Positions 21,929 to 31,664 are shown, numbered from the stretch's first letter. The stretch is DNA of 42,662 nucleotides from Ruminococcus sp. (GCA_023665505.1 JAMPDU010000010.1:1-42662); one strand, 5' to 3'. The notes: generated by a model from the sequence alone, not told the origin. Numbers and translations: made by a program.

Positions 21929-22189
21929 TTACCGCTCTTCGCATATAAGCCGTATCGCTGTGCGGTTTTCGCCGTCTATTTCTATGCTGCCGAATGCCGG
22001 ATAGCATATCAGGTCCAATCCTATGGGCGCTAAATACCCTCTCGCTACCGCTATGGACTTTATTGCCTGGTTTGCCGCTCCCGCGCCTATTGCCTGGACT
22101 TCCACCGTGCTGCTTTCGCGCATTACGCTGGCTATCGCTCCCGCTACCGAGTTTGGATTTGATCTTGCCGAGACCTTTAGAATTTCCAT
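21929..22189 (-). CDS. spoVS: Stage V sporulation protein S (SpoVS)
   Basis: A small Alba-like nucleic-acid-binding protein needed for normal spore development (Bacillus). MEILKVSARSNPNSVAGAIA, VEVQAIGAGAANQAIKSIA and the CYPAFGSIEIDGENRTAIRL blocks are highly conserved. The start is placed at the ATG giving MEILKVS (86 residues, the Bacillus length). AAAGGAGG lies 8 bp upstream, whereas the TTG two codons earlier is too close to it. It follows ymdB on the same strand, matching the Bacillus ymdB-spoVS order. Confidence 0.95.
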   Translation of the reverse strand: MEILKVSARSNPNSVAGAIASVMRESSTVEVQAIGAGAANQAIKSIAVARGYLAPIGLDLICYPAFGSIEIDGENRTAIRLICEER

Positions 22190-22312
22190 TAACAATACCT
22201 CCTTTTCTATATATCTATTGGGTATTTGCCAAAAATTTCAAATTTAAAAGTTTGCAGAAAATCAATTAAAGGCTATGGTTTTTATATATTGCATAGAGTA
22301 AAACATATCCTA

Positions 22313-22341
22313 ATTATACACCTTATTTAATCAAAGTTCAA
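22313..22341 (-). promoter_or_regulatory. Candidate spoVS promoter
   Basis: Minus strand TTGAAC (22336-22341), 17 bp, TATAAT (22313-22318), with a roughly 115-nt leader. Within the leader AGGATAT, 12 bp, GCAATAT loosely resembles a sigma-H site. spoVS is sigma-H controlled in Bacillus. Confidence 0.5.
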
Positions 22342-22365
22342 TAGTTTGGTAACAGTTTCGGCAGT

Positions 22366-23133
22366 TTACCTAATTATAAGCCGCTCGATTGATACACATT
22401 TACCATTCTTTTCGTCGAATTCTATCACAACGCCGTTTATGAACGGGGGGTTCTCCGATTCGGTAAATTTTACCGGAGCGTGAAAACGCTGTTTTTCTAT
22501 GGCGATTTCGGTCTTTACCCCCAGCACCGAAAGTTCCGGACCGCACATTCCTACGTCGGTGATGTACCCCGTGTGGTCTTTGAGTACGGTTTCGTCGGCG
22601 GTCTGGACGTGGGTGTGGGTACCGAAAACCGCCGTGACCCGCCCGGCGAGGTAGTGCCCCATAGCTTTTTTCTCGCCTGTCGCCTCGGCGTGGAAGTCCA
22701 CAATAATATTTGGTGTGGAAATATTTGGGAGAATTCTGTCCGCGGCGGCGAACGGGTTGTCGAGAGCCTCCATGTAGACCGTGCCCATAAGGTTTATCAC
22801 GGCGATTTGGCAGCTGCCCATATCGTAAACGCAGTACCCCCGTCCCGGGTTGCCTTTTGGGTAGTTGGCGGGGCGTATCAAATTCCGCTCGGTTTCGAGG
22901 GTATGGTAGATTTCCCGCCGTCGGTAGCAATGGTTGCCGGTGGTGATAACGTCCGCGCCGCCGTCGAAAAGGGCTTTCGCTGAATTTGGAGTAATACCGT
23001 TCCCTTGGGCGGAATTTTCGCCGTTGACAACGGTAACGTCCGCGTTATAGTATTTTTTCAGCGTGCGGAGCTTTTCGGCGACGAAATCCGTGCCGATATT
23101 CCCCACAACGTCACCTAAAAATAATAATCTCAT
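22366..23133 (-). CDS. ymdB: YmdB-type metallophosphoesterase (TIGR00282)
   Basis: A calcineurin-like phosphodiesterase. In Bacillus the homologue hydrolyses cyclic nucleotides and influences biofilm and motility choice. Metal-binding motifs in order: LGDVVG (6-11), NGENSAQG (about 39-46), GNHCYRR (about 66-72), DFHAEATGEK (about 145-154) and GTHTHVQTAD (about 171-180). The product has 255 residues. It lies upstream of spoVS, as in Bacillus. The usual preceding gene for RNase Y (rny) is not here; ftsH lies on the other side. Confidence 0.93.
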   Translation of the reverse strand: MRLLFLGDVVGNIGTDFVAEKLRTLKKYYNADVTVVNGENSAQGNGITPNSAKALFDGGADVITTGNHCYRRREIYHTLETERNLIRPANYPKGNPGRGYCVYDMGSCQIAVINLMGTVYMEALDNPFAAADRILPNISTPNIIVDFHAEATGEKKAMGHYLAGRVTAVFGTHTHVQTADETVLKDHTGYITDVGMCGPELSVLGVKTEIAIEKQRFHAPVKFTESENPPFINGVVIEFDEKNGKCVSIERLIIR

Positions 23134-23148
23134 TGAGAACCTCGCATG

Positions 23149-23182
23149 ACAGTTGATAGTTTACAGCCTACAGTTGAAAGTT
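23149..23182. repeat. Short direct repeat upstream of ymdB
   Basis: ACAGTTGATAGTT and ACAGTTGAAAGTT, 21 bp apart start to start, separated by TACAGCCT. One position differs. Confidence 0.5.
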
Positions 23183-23185
23183 ATA

Positions 23186-23219
23186 TAAAATCCCCCGTAG
23201 TGTGACTGCGGGGGATTTA
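23186..23219 (-). terminator. ftsH operon terminator
   Basis: Minus strand AATCCCCCG/CGGGGGATT stem followed by TTATATAA, about 60 bp after the ftsH stop. Confidence 0.75.
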
Positions 23220-23278
23220 GTTTTCTTATGATATTATAGCACACAATTTTAGGTTTGTCAAGTGTTTTTAAAATATTC

Positions 23279-25231
23279 TTACTCGTCTTTTTTATTCTCA
23301 AACTCCTCAATATCCTCGAGCTTGCTTAAGCCTATGGCGTCGTCCGAGCCGATTTCCTCCAAAGTAACCGAGGGGTACTCCGTCTCTTCGGTTTCTTTCA
23401 TCATCTTCTCGAAATCGTCGCCGCTTATCTTTTCGTGTTCGATAAGGTACTCAGCCAGCTTAACAAGTTGGTCGTTGTGGTCGGTGAGTATTCTTTCGCA
23501 CTCTTTATAAGCCTCGGTTATGATACGTTTTATCTCGCTGTCGATAAGGTTGGCGGTGTTTTCGCTGTACTGGTGGGTATGTCCGTAGTCTCTGCCCAAA
23601 AATACCTCGTCGGAATCGCCGCCGTACAAAACAGGTCCGAGACTTTCCGAAAAACCGTATTTTGTAACCATGGCTCTCGCTCTTTTTGTGGCTTGCTGAA
23701 TATCGCCGCTTGCGCCTGTGCACACGTCCTCAAAGGTGATAGACTCGGCTACACGTCCGCCCATTGTCATAACTATATCTTGGTACATTTTTCCTTTTGT
23801 TACGTGGCTGTCGTCCGTGTCGGGGCGGCAGACCGTCATGCCCGCTGCCTGACCTCTCTGTATGGTCGTTACCTGATGCACCTTTTCGCACTCGGGCAGA
23901 TGGTACGCCGCAACAGCGTGCCCCGCCTCGTGGTACGCGGTAATCCTCTTGTCGCGGTCGGTAACTATGTGGGACTTTTTCTCCGGACCTGCCACAACCT
24001 TAAGAGTTGCCTCCTCGATGTCGGATTCAACTATAGCCTTGCGGTCGGCGCGCGCCGCCAGCAGAGCAGCCTCGTTGAGAAGATTTTCCAAATCCGCACC
24101 CGTAAAGAACTGGGTGGTTTTGGCAATGACGTTCAAGTCAACGTCCGGACCGAGGGGTTTGTTTTTGGAGTGTACTTTCAGAATTGCCTCTCTGCCCTTA
24201 ACGTCGGGGTAGCCAACCATTATTTCACGGTCGAAACGTCCCGGACGGAGCAGGGCGGGGTCGAGAATATCGCGGCGGTTCGTGGCTGCTATAACGATAA
24301 CGCCCTCGTTGCCGTCGAAACCGTCCATTTCAACAAGGAGCTGGTTAAGGGTCTGCTCGCGCTCGTCGTTTCCGCCGCCGAGACCCGCGCCTCTTTGACG
24401 TCCAACCGCGTCGATTTCGTCTATGAAAACTATGGACGGAGAATTTTTCTTAGCCGTCTCAAACAGGTCGCGGACGCGGGACGCGCCGACGCCCACGAAC
24501 ATTTCCACAAAGTCCGAACCGGAAATGGAGAAAAACGGTACGCCCGCCTCCCCCGCAACGGCTTTGGCAAGCAGGGTTTTACCCGTGCCCGGAGGTCCCA
24601 TAAGCAGTACGCCTCGGGGAATTCTCGCACCCATTTCGGTGTATTTTTTGGGGTTTTTAAGGAAGTCCACAATTTCCGCAAGCTCTTCCTTTTCCTCGTC
24701 CGCTCCCGCAACGTCCTCAAAGGTATGCTTTTTGTTGGAGGCGTTTTTCACGTTGGCTCTGCCGAAATTATTCATCTTTCCGCCGCCGCCCGCCTGACGC
24801 ATCATAAAAAAGAAAAAGAAAATCATCAGCCCGATAATAAGCAGCGACGGCACTAAGTTGTACAGCCAGGTGGTGTCCTGAATTTTATAGTACTCCTGTG
24901 CCAGCGGCTCGTCGGGGTGGCGTTCGTTGTACTCGCGGCGGTAGTTTTCCTCCCCCGTTTGTATTTCGTTAAGGAACACGTTCACGTTTGGCACTGTGTA
25001 GAGGATAGGGGTATCCCTGCCCTCGACGATGATTTCCAGTTCGCCCGTTCCAAGGTCAAAGGTCATTTCCGATACTTGATAATTGTCAAAATACCCCATT
25101 ATTTCCGAATAGCTGTACTCCGACACGGGTTTGCTCGCCTGCCTTAAAAGCATGACCGCAGTGGCTATTACCAGTATCATCACAACGGCGTAGATTATCA
25201 AGCCCTTGTTGCTGTTCTTTTTAGAACCCAT
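23279..25231 (-). CDS. ftsH: ATP-dependent zinc metalloprotease FtsH
   Basis: A membrane-anchored AAA+ protease that degrades unfolded or regulatory membrane and cytosolic proteins and is important for sporulation. TM1 is about 11-29 and TM2 about 124-144, with the extracytoplasmic domain between. Walker A is GPPGTGKT (212-219) and Walker B IVFIDEID (about 267-274). The SRH includes [18 protein letters not shown] and the zinc site is HEAGH (434-438). Length 650 is normal; the C-terminal tail is acidic. AAGGAGG precedes the start. The gene lies 25 bp after tilS. In many Firmicutes hpt would lie between them; here it does not. Confidence 0.97.
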   Translation of the reverse strand: MGSKKNSNKGLIIYAVVMILVIATAVMLLRQASKPVSEYSYSEIMGYFDNYQVSEMTFDLGTGELEIIVEGRDTPILYTVPNVNVFLNEIQTGEENYRREYNERHPDEPLAQEYYKIQDTTWLYNLVPSLLIIGLMIFFFFFMMRQAGGGGKMNNFGRANVKNASNKKHTFEDVAGADEEKEELAEIVDFLKNPKKYTEMGARIPRGVLLMGPPGTGKTLLAKAVAGEAGVPFFSISGSDFVEMFVGVGASRVRDLFETAKKNSPSIVFIDEIDAVGRQRGAGLGGGNDEREQTLNQLLVEMDGFDGNEGVIVIAATNRRDILDPALLRPGRFDREIMVGYPDVKGREAILKVHSKNKPLGPDVDLNVIAKTTQFFTGADLENLLNEAALLAARADRKAIVESDIEEATLKVVAGPEKKSHIVTDRDKRITAYHEAGHAVAAYHLPECEKVHQVTTIQRGQAAGMTVCRPDTDDSHVTKGKMYQDIVMTMGGRVAESITFEDVCTGASGDIQQATKRARAMVTKYGFSESLGPVLYGGDSDEVFLGRDYGHTHQYSENTANLIDSEIKRIITEAYKECERILTDHNDQLVKLAEYLIEHEKISGDDFEKMMKETEETEYPSVTLEEIGSDDAIGLSKLEDIEEFENKKDE

Positions 25232-25256
25232 TTTTTTGTCCTCCTTGTAAAAAAAG

Positions 25257-26558
25257 TTAATGTTTTATTTCAATTTTAAGTAAATTTTCGCTGTTTTCGT
25301 TAGGTACTGCCCTGTCGGCTGTACCGAAGTGTTCCGACCAAATCACGCCCTCGCCGTCCGCAAGCACGGCGCAGTACTTTCTCTCCTCCTCGGGAAAATT
25401 TTCCTGCAAAAGCTTTCTCAGCTCACGGGTATGGGTACTGCCGGCGGGTTTGAATTTGTCGGCTCGCAGTCGGTTTCTTAAAACAATACTACCCTTTATT
25501 TTATCATAATCTAAGAGGTCAGTTGTTGAATTTTTGTTAATAAATTGCGTTTCGTTCATTTTTTCGCCGTTTACTTTCGATATTATCACAATTTTATCAC
25601 TTGAAAAGGTATATTTTCCCTCTTTTAAGATAATTTGCGGAATAATTTGCTTTTCCGATTTACTTAGGTAAAACGTCAGCAAACCGTTTTTGGCAGCCGC
25701 GGTAAATTTTCCCAAATCGGCTTTGCCGCCCGTTTGGAGAATTTTTTCAATAATTTCTATATATTGGGAATTTACGGAAATCCCCCGTTCTTTCAAATGC
25801 AGAATAATCGCCCGCTTTTTTACGGCGGGGTGGAGGGTGCGCAGGTCGGAATTTTTCCGTTCCGCCGCGAAATTTGTCAGGAAGTCCTCGTCCTCTGTCA
25901 GGGACAGGGTGAGCTTTTCGACGTTTTTTGGGAAACCTCCGCAGATTTCCGACATGGCGGGGACAATTTTGTGGCGGATTTTGTTTCGCGAATAGTCGTC
26001 GGAAAGGTTGGTGCTGTCGGTTACGAAGTCCTGACCGTGTTCGGCAAGAAAATTTTCGATTTCCTCACGGGTGCAGAAAAGCAGGGGGCGTATGATTTTC
26101 CCGCGGACGGGTGGAATGCCCGTCAAGCCCTTTAAACCCGTCCCCCGAGCCATGCGGAAGAGGAGGGTTTCGGCGTTGTCGTTCAGGTTGTGGGCGGCGG
26201 CGATTTTGTCCGCGGGGAGTTCCGCGAAAATTCCGTAGCGCATTTCCCGCGCCCCGGTTTCCGCCGAAACGCCGAGGGAGCGTGAAAAAGCTGCGGCGTC
26301 CCGCCTGAAAATTTGCAGGGGGACGTTCAGCCGCCCGCACAAATTTTGGCAGAAAAGCTCGTCCCTGTCGCTTTCCGAACCCCGCAGCAGGTGGTTTATG
26401 TGGACGGCGGCGAGGGTGAAATTCATTTCCGCGGAAAGTTCGCGGAGAGCAAGGAGCAGAGCGGTACTGTCCGCGCCCCCGGAAAGGGCGCAGCAGACGG
26501 TTTCGCCGCTGTTTATCATATTGTATTTTTTTATAGTGTTTTGTAACTTTTTTAACAT
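25257..26558 (-). CDS. tilS: tRNA(Ile)-lysidine synthase
   Basis: It adds lysine to C34 of the AUA-reading tRNA(Ile), changing CAU to LAU. The PP-loop SGGADST (about 26-32) and the [30 protein letters not shown] block are diagnostic. The C-terminal ~200 residues are the divergent substrate domains, and the end ([24 protein letters not shown]) resembles the TilS C-terminal domain. Length 433 is normal. The start follows GAGGAAAACA. It is essential in most bacteria. Operon: gdpP-rplI-dnaB-tilS-ftsH, with repeats in the dnaB-tilS gap. Confidence 0.94.
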   Translation of the reverse strand: MLKKLQNTIKKYNMINSGETVCCALSGGADSTALLLALRELSAEMNFTLAAVHINHLLRGSESDRDELFCQNLCGRLNVPLQIFRRDAAAFSRSLGVSAETGAREMRYGIFAELPADKIAAAHNLNDNAETLLFRMARGTGLKGLTGIPPVRGKIIRPLLFCTREEIENFLAEHGQDFVTDSTNLSDDYSRNKIRHKIVPAMSEICGGFPKNVEKLTLSLTEDEDFLTNFAAERKNSDLRTLHPAVKKRAIILHLKERGISVNSQYIEIIEKILQTGGKADLGKFTAAAKNGLLTFYLSKSEKQIIPQIILKEGKYTFSSDKIVIISKVNGEKMNETQFINKNSTTDLLDYDKIKGSIVLRNRLRADKFKPAGSTHTRELRKLLQENFPEEERKYCAVLADGEGVIWSEHFGTADRAVPNENSENLLKIEIKH

Positions 26559-26580
26559 TGTTTTCCTCGCAGATGTTGTT

Positions 26581-26620
26581 TTAATTAATAATTAATAATT
26601 AAGGTGTCGGCGTTGCCGAC
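26581..26620 (+). repeat. ATTAATT tract joined to a GTCGGC hairpin (copy 2)
   Basis: The same fusion as at 16000: ATTAATAATT units, AAGGTGTCGGCG-T-TGCCGAC hairpin (26606-26620), then partly conserved downstream sequence with GTAAATGAA. Confidence 0.6.
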
Positions 26621-26682
26621 GGTTATTAATTTACATACGAAAAAAAGTAAATGAATTGCAATCCCACGAAATAACGCAATTT

Positions 26683-26799
26683 GTAGGGGCGGGGTCTCCC
26701 CGCCCGCCGATACGGTTTCACAACACGCGGGACGGGAAACCCGTCCCCTACAGAGGTACAAAGAACCCGCACATAAAATTATTAATTATTAATTGTTTT
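26683..26799. repeat. TGTAGGG mosaic element plus ATTAATT tract
   Basis: A GCGGGG/CCCCGC left arm and a GACGGG/CCCGTC right arm (26683-26752), followed by an ATTAATTATTAA tract (26779-26799), in the dnaB-tilS gap. Confidence 0.7.
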
Positions 26800-26816
26800 T
26801 GTTGTGCCAAAAAAAA

Positions 26817-28166
26817 TTATCGGGGCGGGGCGGCGGGTGCGTTTGTAGTGCCCACAAAAAGCATATACGGCGCGTTGTACCGCAGATTTACCGAACCCGT
26901 CTCGCCGTGGCGGTTTTTCGCCACGATGCACTCGGCAAGGGAGGGGTCTTGGGTGTCCTTGTTATAGTAGGCGTCGCGGTACAAAAACATAACAATGTCC
27001 GCGTCCTGCTCGATTGAACCCGACTCACGCAGGTCGGAAAGCATGGGGCGCTTGTCCGTCCTCGACTCAACCGCGCGGGAAAGCTGGGACAGGGTTATCA
27101 CGGGGACGTTCAGTTCTTTTGCCATCAGCTTTAGCTGCCGCGTGATTTCCGAAATTTCGGTGACGCGGTTTTCTATCCGCCTGCTGCTGCTCATGAGCTG
27201 CAAATAGTCGATGATGACAAGTCCCAGATTTTTCATGCGGCGCAGCTTGGCTTTCATTTGGGGTACGGTTATGCCCGCGGTGTCGTCAAGATAAATATTC
27301 ATGCCCGACAGCCGTTCCGCCCCCTCGGCGAGTTTAGTCCACTGCTCGCCCGAAATGTTGCCTTTCATAAGGCAGTCGCCCTCAACGAGGCTTTCCGACT
27401 CGAGCATACGTATGACGTTCTGCTCTTTGGACATTTCGAGGGAGAAAATCACAACCTCGGCGTCGCGGTTTCGGCGGGCGACGTTGGTCGCCAAATTAAG
27501 CGCGAAAGCCGATTTGCCCATTGCGGGACGGGCTGCCAAAATTATCAGGTCGGACTTGTTAAGTCCCGTAATAACGTGGTCAAGGTCGGAAAAACCCGAC
27601 TTCGCCCCTAAGTATTTTTCCTTGTCGGGACCGGACTTTCTGCCCAGCTCGTCGTACGCCTCCAGCACAACCTCGTCGATTTTTGTAAGACCGTCCGCCG
27701 CTTTGCCCTGACGTATGTCGTAAATTTTCTGCTCGGCAAAGTCCAAAAGCTGCTCGGCGTTTTCCTGCCCCGCGGTGGAAACCTCGATAATTTCCTTGGC
27801 GGTGGTGATAAGCTGCCTGATGTAGAACTTCTGCTCCACGATTTTGCAGTAGCTCTCGATATTTTTCGTGGTGGGGACGCTCTCCATAAGGGCGGCGAGG
27901 TACTCTTTTGCCGCCGAAGAGCTTTCAAAAACGCCGTCCCGAACAGCCTCGTCGATAACGGTGATAATGTCGGTTTTCACGCCCAAAGTGAATTGGCGTA
28001 TAATTATCGCGAAAAGGTCGCGGTGCTTTGTGATGTAGAAACTGTCGGGCTTTATGTAATTCATAGCCTCCGACAGGGTTTCCGGGTCTAAGAGCAGCGC
28101 GCCCAGCACGGTCTGTTCCGCCTCTAAATTATAGGGCAGCTCGGTGGAATTTAAATCAAAATCCAT
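26817..28166 (-). CDS. dnaB: Replicative DNA helicase
   Basis: Hexameric 5'-3' fork helicase (called DnaC in Bacillus). The N-terminal collar LPYNLEAEQTVLGALLLDPE (about 10-29) and the RecA-like domain with Walker A ARPAMGKSAF (about 207-216) are present. Walker B LVIIDYLQLM (about 314-323) and the LSQLSRAVESR element are also present. No intein interrupts it. Length 449 is normal. The last residues (NAPAAPPR) are unlike other DnaB proteins and lie against an ATTAATT repeat. AGGAG sits about 12 bp before the ATG. Gene order after rplI is the same as in Bacillus. Confidence 0.96.
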   Translation of the reverse strand: MDFDLNSTELPYNLEAEQTVLGALLLDPETLSEAMNYIKPDSFYITKHRDLFAIIIRQFTLGVKTDIITVIDEAVRDGVFESSSAAKEYLAALMESVPTTKNIESYCKIVEQKFYIRQLITTAKEIIEVSTAGQENAEQLLDFAEQKIYDIRQGKAADGLTKIDEVVLEAYDELGRKSGPDKEKYLGAKSGFSDLDHVITGLNKSDLIILAARPAMGKSAFALNLATNVARRNRDAEVVIFSLEMSKEQNVIRMLESESLVEGDCLMKGNISGEQWTKLAEGAERLSGMNIYLDDTAGITVPQMKAKLRRMKNLGLVIIDYLQLMSSSRRIENRVTEISEITRQLKLMAKELNVPVITLSQLSRAVESRTDKRPMLSDLRESGSIEQDADIVMFLYRDAYYNKDTQDPSLAECIVAKNRHGETGSVNLRYNAPYMLFVGTTNAPAAPPR

Positions 28167-28207
28167 TTAGAGGTACTCCTTTGGTTTTGGGTTACTCGTT
28201 CATAAAA

Positions 28208-28267
28208 AGAGGTTAGAGGTAAGAGGTTAGAAATTGTGTTTGTATGGGACGGGTTTCCCGTCCCATA
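28208..28267. repeat. TAGAGG-type tract and half mosaic hairpin
   Basis: TTAGAGGTAAGAGG units (28208-28234) followed by a single GACGGG/CCCGTC arm (28241-28267), between dnaB and rplI. Confidence 0.55.
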
Positions 28268-28278
28268 TGAAATGTACG

Positions 28279-28725
28279 TTATTCCTCGGTTACCTCAACG
28301 GTTATCTTTTCGGTAATTCCCGCAAGGAATTTAACCTCGGCGGTATATGTGCCGAACGACTTTATTTCCGTGTCGAGGGAGACTTTTTTCTTGTCAACCT
28401 TAACGCCCAGCTGCTCCGAAATAAGGTCGGCGATGTTGCCCGCAGTCACCGAGCCGAAAAGCTTTCCGCCCTGCCCCGCCTTTGATTTGCAGACCACCGT
28501 TTTGCCCTTTATTTTCGCGGCGGCAGCCTCCGCCTCCTGTTTGGCGACGTCCGCCTTGTGCTGTTCGGAGGATTTTTTCCCCGCCAAATCCGACATATTT
28601 TTCGCGGTAGCCTCAACGGCGAGACCCTTTCCTATAAGGAAATTTCTCGCGTAGCCGTCCGCGACTTCCTTTACGTCGCCCTTTTTGCCCGAGCCTTTTA
28701 CGTCTTGTAAGAATATAACTTTCAT
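28279..28725 (-). CDS. rplI: 50S ribosomal protein L9
   Basis: Ribosomal protein binding 23S rRNA. Its long helix links an N-terminal and a C-terminal globular domain. [31 protein letters not shown] is the bL9 signature (written here only as family start and DGYARNFLI, residues 24-32). The product has 148 residues, the usual length. AAGGAGATAAAATT precedes the ATG. Genes gdpP, rplI and dnaB are in the order seen across Firmicutes. Confidence 0.97.
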   Translation of the reverse strand: MKVIFLQDVKGSGKKGDVKEVADGYARNFLIGKGLAVEATAKNMSDLAGKKSSEQHKADVAKQEAEAAAAKIKGKTVVCKSKAGQGGKLFGSVTAGNIADLISEQLGVKVDKKKVSLDTEIKSFGTYTAEVKFLAGITEKITVEVTEE

Positions 28726-28743
28726 AATTTTATCTCCTTCTTG

Positions 28744-28782
28744 AATTAATTAATAATTAATAATGAATAATTAATAATTATT
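28744..28782. repeat. ATTAATT tract
   Basis: Tandem ATTAATTAATAATT units just upstream of the rplI ribosome site. Confidence 0.6.
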
Positions 28783-28858
28783 TTTATTCTTGTGCAAATT
28801 CTTGATTGGTTGGGATTTTATCTTCCCGATTGTAAACAAATTAATAAAATATGCCTTT

Positions 28859-28933
28859 TGTAGGGGCGGATCCTGTATCCGCCCGCGTGTTCTGAAATTG
28901 TTACGGCGGGCGCATACAGGATGCGCCCCTACA
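28859..28933. repeat. TGTAGGG mosaic element, mixed arms
   Basis: A GCGGATCCTGTATCCGCC left arm and a GCGCATACAGGATGCGCCC right arm. It has the same arm pair as the element at 14153, with a different centre. Confidence 0.75.
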
Positions 28934-28940
28934 AATGTTT

Positions 28941-30938
28941 TTACGAAATATTTGCTATGTGCTCATCAATCGCGCCGATAAGTTTCGCTTTCGCCTCGTT
29001 TACGGTTATGTCCCGAAACTGCGCCGCCGCCATTGTCTGGTGTCCGCCGCCGCCAAGCTTTTCCATAATTATCTGCACGTTCATCGCTCCCCGCGACCGT
29101 GCGGAAATATTTATCCCCCCGTCCGGCGTGCGGAAAATTACAAAACTTGCGTCAACACCCGAAATACTCAGCATTTCGTCCGCCGCCTGCGCTGCGCTGA
29201 CCCTTGCGCTGCTGTCGCCGCTTTCGTCGGTGGCAATGCCGCAGCGGCTGTATATCTCCGTTTCGGCGATAAGCTGCGAGCGGTGCTTAACGCAGTCCAA
29301 AGTGTTGGCGAAAAGTCCCTTAACCGCAACCATATCCGCCCCCAGTTTTCGCAGGAACGCCGCCGCCTCAAAGGTACGCACGCCCGTACGCATTACAAAA
29401 TCCTTTGTGTCGAGCATTATTCCCGCAAGCATGGCGTCGGCGTAATAGCTGGGCAGCTTGTCTATATTTGGGAAATACTGAATAAGCTCGGCGGTCATTT
29501 CGCTTGCCGACGACGAGTACGGCTCGTGGTGGAAAATCACCGCGTTGTCGATATAGTTCACCGTCTGCCTGTGGTGGTCGATGACGGCTATGTGCTTGGC
29601 TTTTTCGTAAAGCTCGGTACTCTCGATAATGTCCTTGTTGTGGGTGTCGGTGACTATCAGCAGGGTGCGGTCGTTCATTCGGGCGACAGCCTCGGCGGTG
29701 GTTATGAAAATGGGGATTTCCTCGGTAAGGTTCTCGTTAAGGCGGTCTATAATGGGCTTGGCGAGGCACTTTTCGTAATCCACCGCCATATAGGTTTCAA
29801 TGTCGGGGTTCATACGGCGTACCGCGCCGCACATTCCCGCCCCCGAGCCTATGCTGTCAAGGTCGCCGAAACGGTGCCCCATAATAATAACCTTGTCGCA
29901 GGAGTTGATAAGCTCTATAAGAGCGGTGGCAACAAAGCGGGTTTTGACTTTGGTGTTTTTCTCGATACCCTTGGCTACGCCGCCGAAAAACTCAAAGCCG
30001 TTTTCCGTTTTTACGGCGGCTTGGTCGCCGCCCCTGCCCTGCGCCATTTCGAGAGCCTGTTTAGCCTCCTTTTCCCCCGCCTGTATGCCCTCGGTGTTAA
30101 TTCCTACGCCGATTGAAAGGGTTATGGAGTACTTTTCGGTAACGGTTATGCTCCGTACTTTTTCCAGAATTTTGAATTTATTTTCTATCATTCTGCCTAA
30201 CTGATTTTCCTCGGCAATCGCCATAAAGCGGTCGCTGCCGAGCTTTTTCAGCAGGGCGGAATGTTCCTCGAAATAAGTCTCCAGGAGCTTGTCCAGCTGT
30301 ATCATAATGTGAGCCTTTTCGCTGTCCTTTTCGTCGGAGAGAATATCCTCGTAGTTGTCCACGGAAATAAGAATTACGGCGGGGCGGATTTCGTTCAGCC
30401 GCTTTTCAAGGTTTATGCAGTCGCTTACGTCGTCGAAGTACAGCAGAGTAAGGTCGGAAATAAGCTCGGAGGAATCGTCCAGCTTTTCGGTTGTCACCGC
30501 GGAAACGCGGAAGTGCCCCGTTTCATAGTTTACGGTGGTGTTTTTGTTTTCGATGGACTTCCGCAAATCAAGGTCGGCGAACAGTTTTGTGATGTGCAGA
30601 CCGAAAACGTCGTCCCCGCAGACCTGCTCGGTAAAGGCGATGTTGTACCAAACGATAATGCCCTCGCCGTCCACGATAACCGCGGGGGCGGGGAATTTGT
30701 AGAGGCTGTCCCTCTCGGTGAGGTTCAGCTGGGATTCCATTTCCGTGACGAATTTGTGGAGGTTCTGCTGTGAGGCAGAAAACAGGGTTAAAAACGCAAG
30801 GGCGGAGAGCGCTGTTATGGCAAGGAGCGTCCAAAAGCGGACCTCGTTAACCTCGTACACCGAAAAGGCGCAGGCGAGGGAAACCACCACCAAAAGCAGC
30901 GACACCATTTTAAAAGCTGTCCAGCGTTTTCCTTTCAT
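28941..30938 (-). CDS. gdpP: Cyclic-di-AMP phosphodiesterase GdpP (YybT)
   Basis: A membrane-bound enzyme that degrades c-di-AMP to pApA, affecting osmotic balance, cell-wall stress and beta-lactam tolerance. Two TM helices (about 9-27 and 33-52) are followed by a PAS-like domain (about 90-150) and a degenerate GGDEF domain (about 175-300). The DHH domain has GHRFGDLDSIGS and IAVIDHHR, and the DHHA1 tail has the GGGGHQTMAAAQF block. Length 665 is normal. The start follows AAAGGAATT. It is first in the gdpP-rplI-dnaB-tilS-ftsH series. Confidence 0.95.
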   Translation of the reverse strand: MKGKRWTAFKMVSLLLVVVSLACAFSVYEVNEVRFWTLLAITALSALAFLTLFSASQQNLHKFVTEMESQLNLTERDSLYKFPAPAVIVDGEGIIVWYNIAFTEQVCGDDVFGLHITKLFADLDLRKSIENKNTTVNYETGHFRVSAVTTEKLDDSSELISDLTLLYFDDVSDCINLEKRLNEIRPAVILISVDNYEDILSDEKDSEKAHIMIQLDKLLETYFEEHSALLKKLGSDRFMAIAEENQLGRMIENKFKILEKVRSITVTEKYSITLSIGVGINTEGIQAGEKEAKQALEMAQGRGGDQAAVKTENGFEFFGGVAKGIEKNTKVKTRFVATALIELINSCDKVIIMGHRFGDLDSIGSGAGMCGAVRRMNPDIETYMAVDYEKCLAKPIIDRLNENLTEEIPIFITTAEAVARMNDRTLLIVTDTHNKDIIESTELYEKAKHIAVIDHHRQTVNYIDNAVIFHHEPYSSSASEMTAELIQYFPNIDKLPSYYADAMLAGIMLDTKDFVMRTGVRTFEAAAFLRKLGADMVAVKGLFANTLDCVKHRSQLIAETEIYSRCGIATDESGDSSARVSAAQAADEMLSISGVDASFVIFRTPDGGINISARSRGAMNVQIIMEKLGGGGHQTMAAAQFRDITVNEAKAKLIGAIDEHIANIS

Positions 30939-30960
30939 AGCTGTAATTCCTTTCCGTTTA

Positions 30961-30996
30961 TTAGATGATAGAAGATAGAGGATAGAGGGTAGAAAT
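30961..30996 (+). repeat. TAGAGG-type 7-mer tract
   Basis: TAGATGA, TAGAAGA, TAGAGGA and TAGAGGG units upstream of gdpP. Confidence 0.6.
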
Positions 30997-31008
30997 GGGG
31001 GGGTCTTT

Positions 31009-31051
31009 AAAAAAGGTGCAAAGGGCGTGGAGCGTGCTTTGCACCTTTTTT
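31009..31051. terminator. Terminator of the three-micro-protein operon
   Basis: AAAAAAGGTGCAAAG/CTTTGCACCTTTTTT, a long perfect stem. It ends the minus-strand micro-protein unit before gdpP and could work in both directions. Confidence 0.88.
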
Positions 31052-31078
31052 GACGTATAACAGTACAGATAAAAAACG

Positions 31079-31243
31079 TTATTTGTTTTCCTGCTCTTTC
31101 TCTTTGCCGCTGTCGTTTGCGGCTGCGCCCCTGTCAATGCGGGCAATGGCGTTTTTCAGAATTTTCAGAGCTTTATCGGCGTTATTTGTTTCGATTAACG
31201 CCGCGAGACTTTCATACAATGTGCATAATTCTTGATTTGTCAT
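31079..31243 (-). CDS. Micro-protein 3 of an unknown operon, 54 residues
   Basis: Starts MTNQELCTLYESLAAL and ends in a charged tail (GKEKEQENK). It is mostly helical, with LKILKNAIARI resembling an amphipathic helix, and has no membrane segment. The start is placed at the ATG with AAAGGCGG 7 bp upstream; an upstream TTG in frame has none. I do not recognise the family. The 19-bp gap to the previous small gene and the strong terminator after it show that it ends a three-gene unit. Confidence 0.6.
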   Translation of the reverse strand: MTNQELCTLYESLAALIETNNADKALKILKNAIARIDRGAAANDSGKEKEQENK

Positions 31244-31262
31244 TTTATTGCCGCCTTTCAAT

Positions 31263-31436
31263 TTATTTTTCGGGGAATTTCCTCGGGAGGAATTTCAGTT
31301 TGAGAAATTTTATTTGTCTGTCGATTACCGCGATTGTTTCAGCCGCGTTTTCTTTGACGGCGGATTCTCTGATTTCCGTCAAGCTGCGGTATTGGTCAAT
31401 AAGCATACCGTCGTACTGTTTGTCGGTTTCGTACAT
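31263..31436 (-). CDS. Micro-protein 2 of an unknown operon, 57 residues
   Basis: The product starts MYETDKQYDGMLIDQYRSLT and ends with a basic tail (FLKLKFLPRKFPEK). The central TEIRESAVKENAAETIAVID is strongly helical and possibly coiled. GGAAAGGA lies about 9 bp before the ATG. No known domain is recognised. It lies 20 bp downstream of micro-protein 1 on the same mRNA. The helical, charged nature is shared by all three products, so they may form one complex, though this is only inference. Confidence 0.6.
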   Translation of the reverse strand: MYETDKQYDGMLIDQYRSLTEIRESAVKENAAETIAVIDRQIKFLKLKFLPRKFPEK

Positions 31437-31456
31437 AATCGCACCGTCCTTTCCTG

Positions 31457-31612
31457 TTAATCCTGCAAACTTGCGTTTATTCGGTCGATATTTTCCTCAA
31501 ATTTTTGTTTCAGGAGTTCGCTGTCGCCGTTTTCAAGCAAACGCAGGTATTCTTTATACATTATTAATTCCTTGCGCAGGCTGTCCTTGAATTGGAGTTC
31601 GCTTTGCTCCAT
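31457..31612 (-). CDS. Micro-protein 1 of an unknown operon, 51 residues
   Basis: The product starts MEQSELQFKDSLRKELIMYK and continues EYLRLLENGDSELLKQKFEE. It is a highly charged, helical protein with hydrophobic heptad positions suggesting a short coiled coil. AAAGGCGG lies about 7 bp before the ATG. It is first in the operon and lies downstream of a promoter and a single mosaic hairpin arm. No family is recognised. The three frames have ribosome sites, tight spacing and codon use like neighbouring genes, so they are unlikely to be chance frames. Confidence 0.6.
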   Translation of the reverse strand: MEQSELQFKDSLRKELIMYKEYLRLLENGDSELLKQKFEENIDRINASLQD

Positions 31613-31632
31613 AGGCTCACCGCCTTTCGTAT

Positions 31633-31658
31633 GCGGGACGGGAAACCCGTCCCCTACA
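31633..31658. repeat. Single arm of the TGTAGGG mosaic family
   Basis: GCGGGACGGGAAACCCGTCC-type arm, in the leader of the micro-protein operon. Confidence 0.6.
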
Positions 31659-31664
31659 AAACTT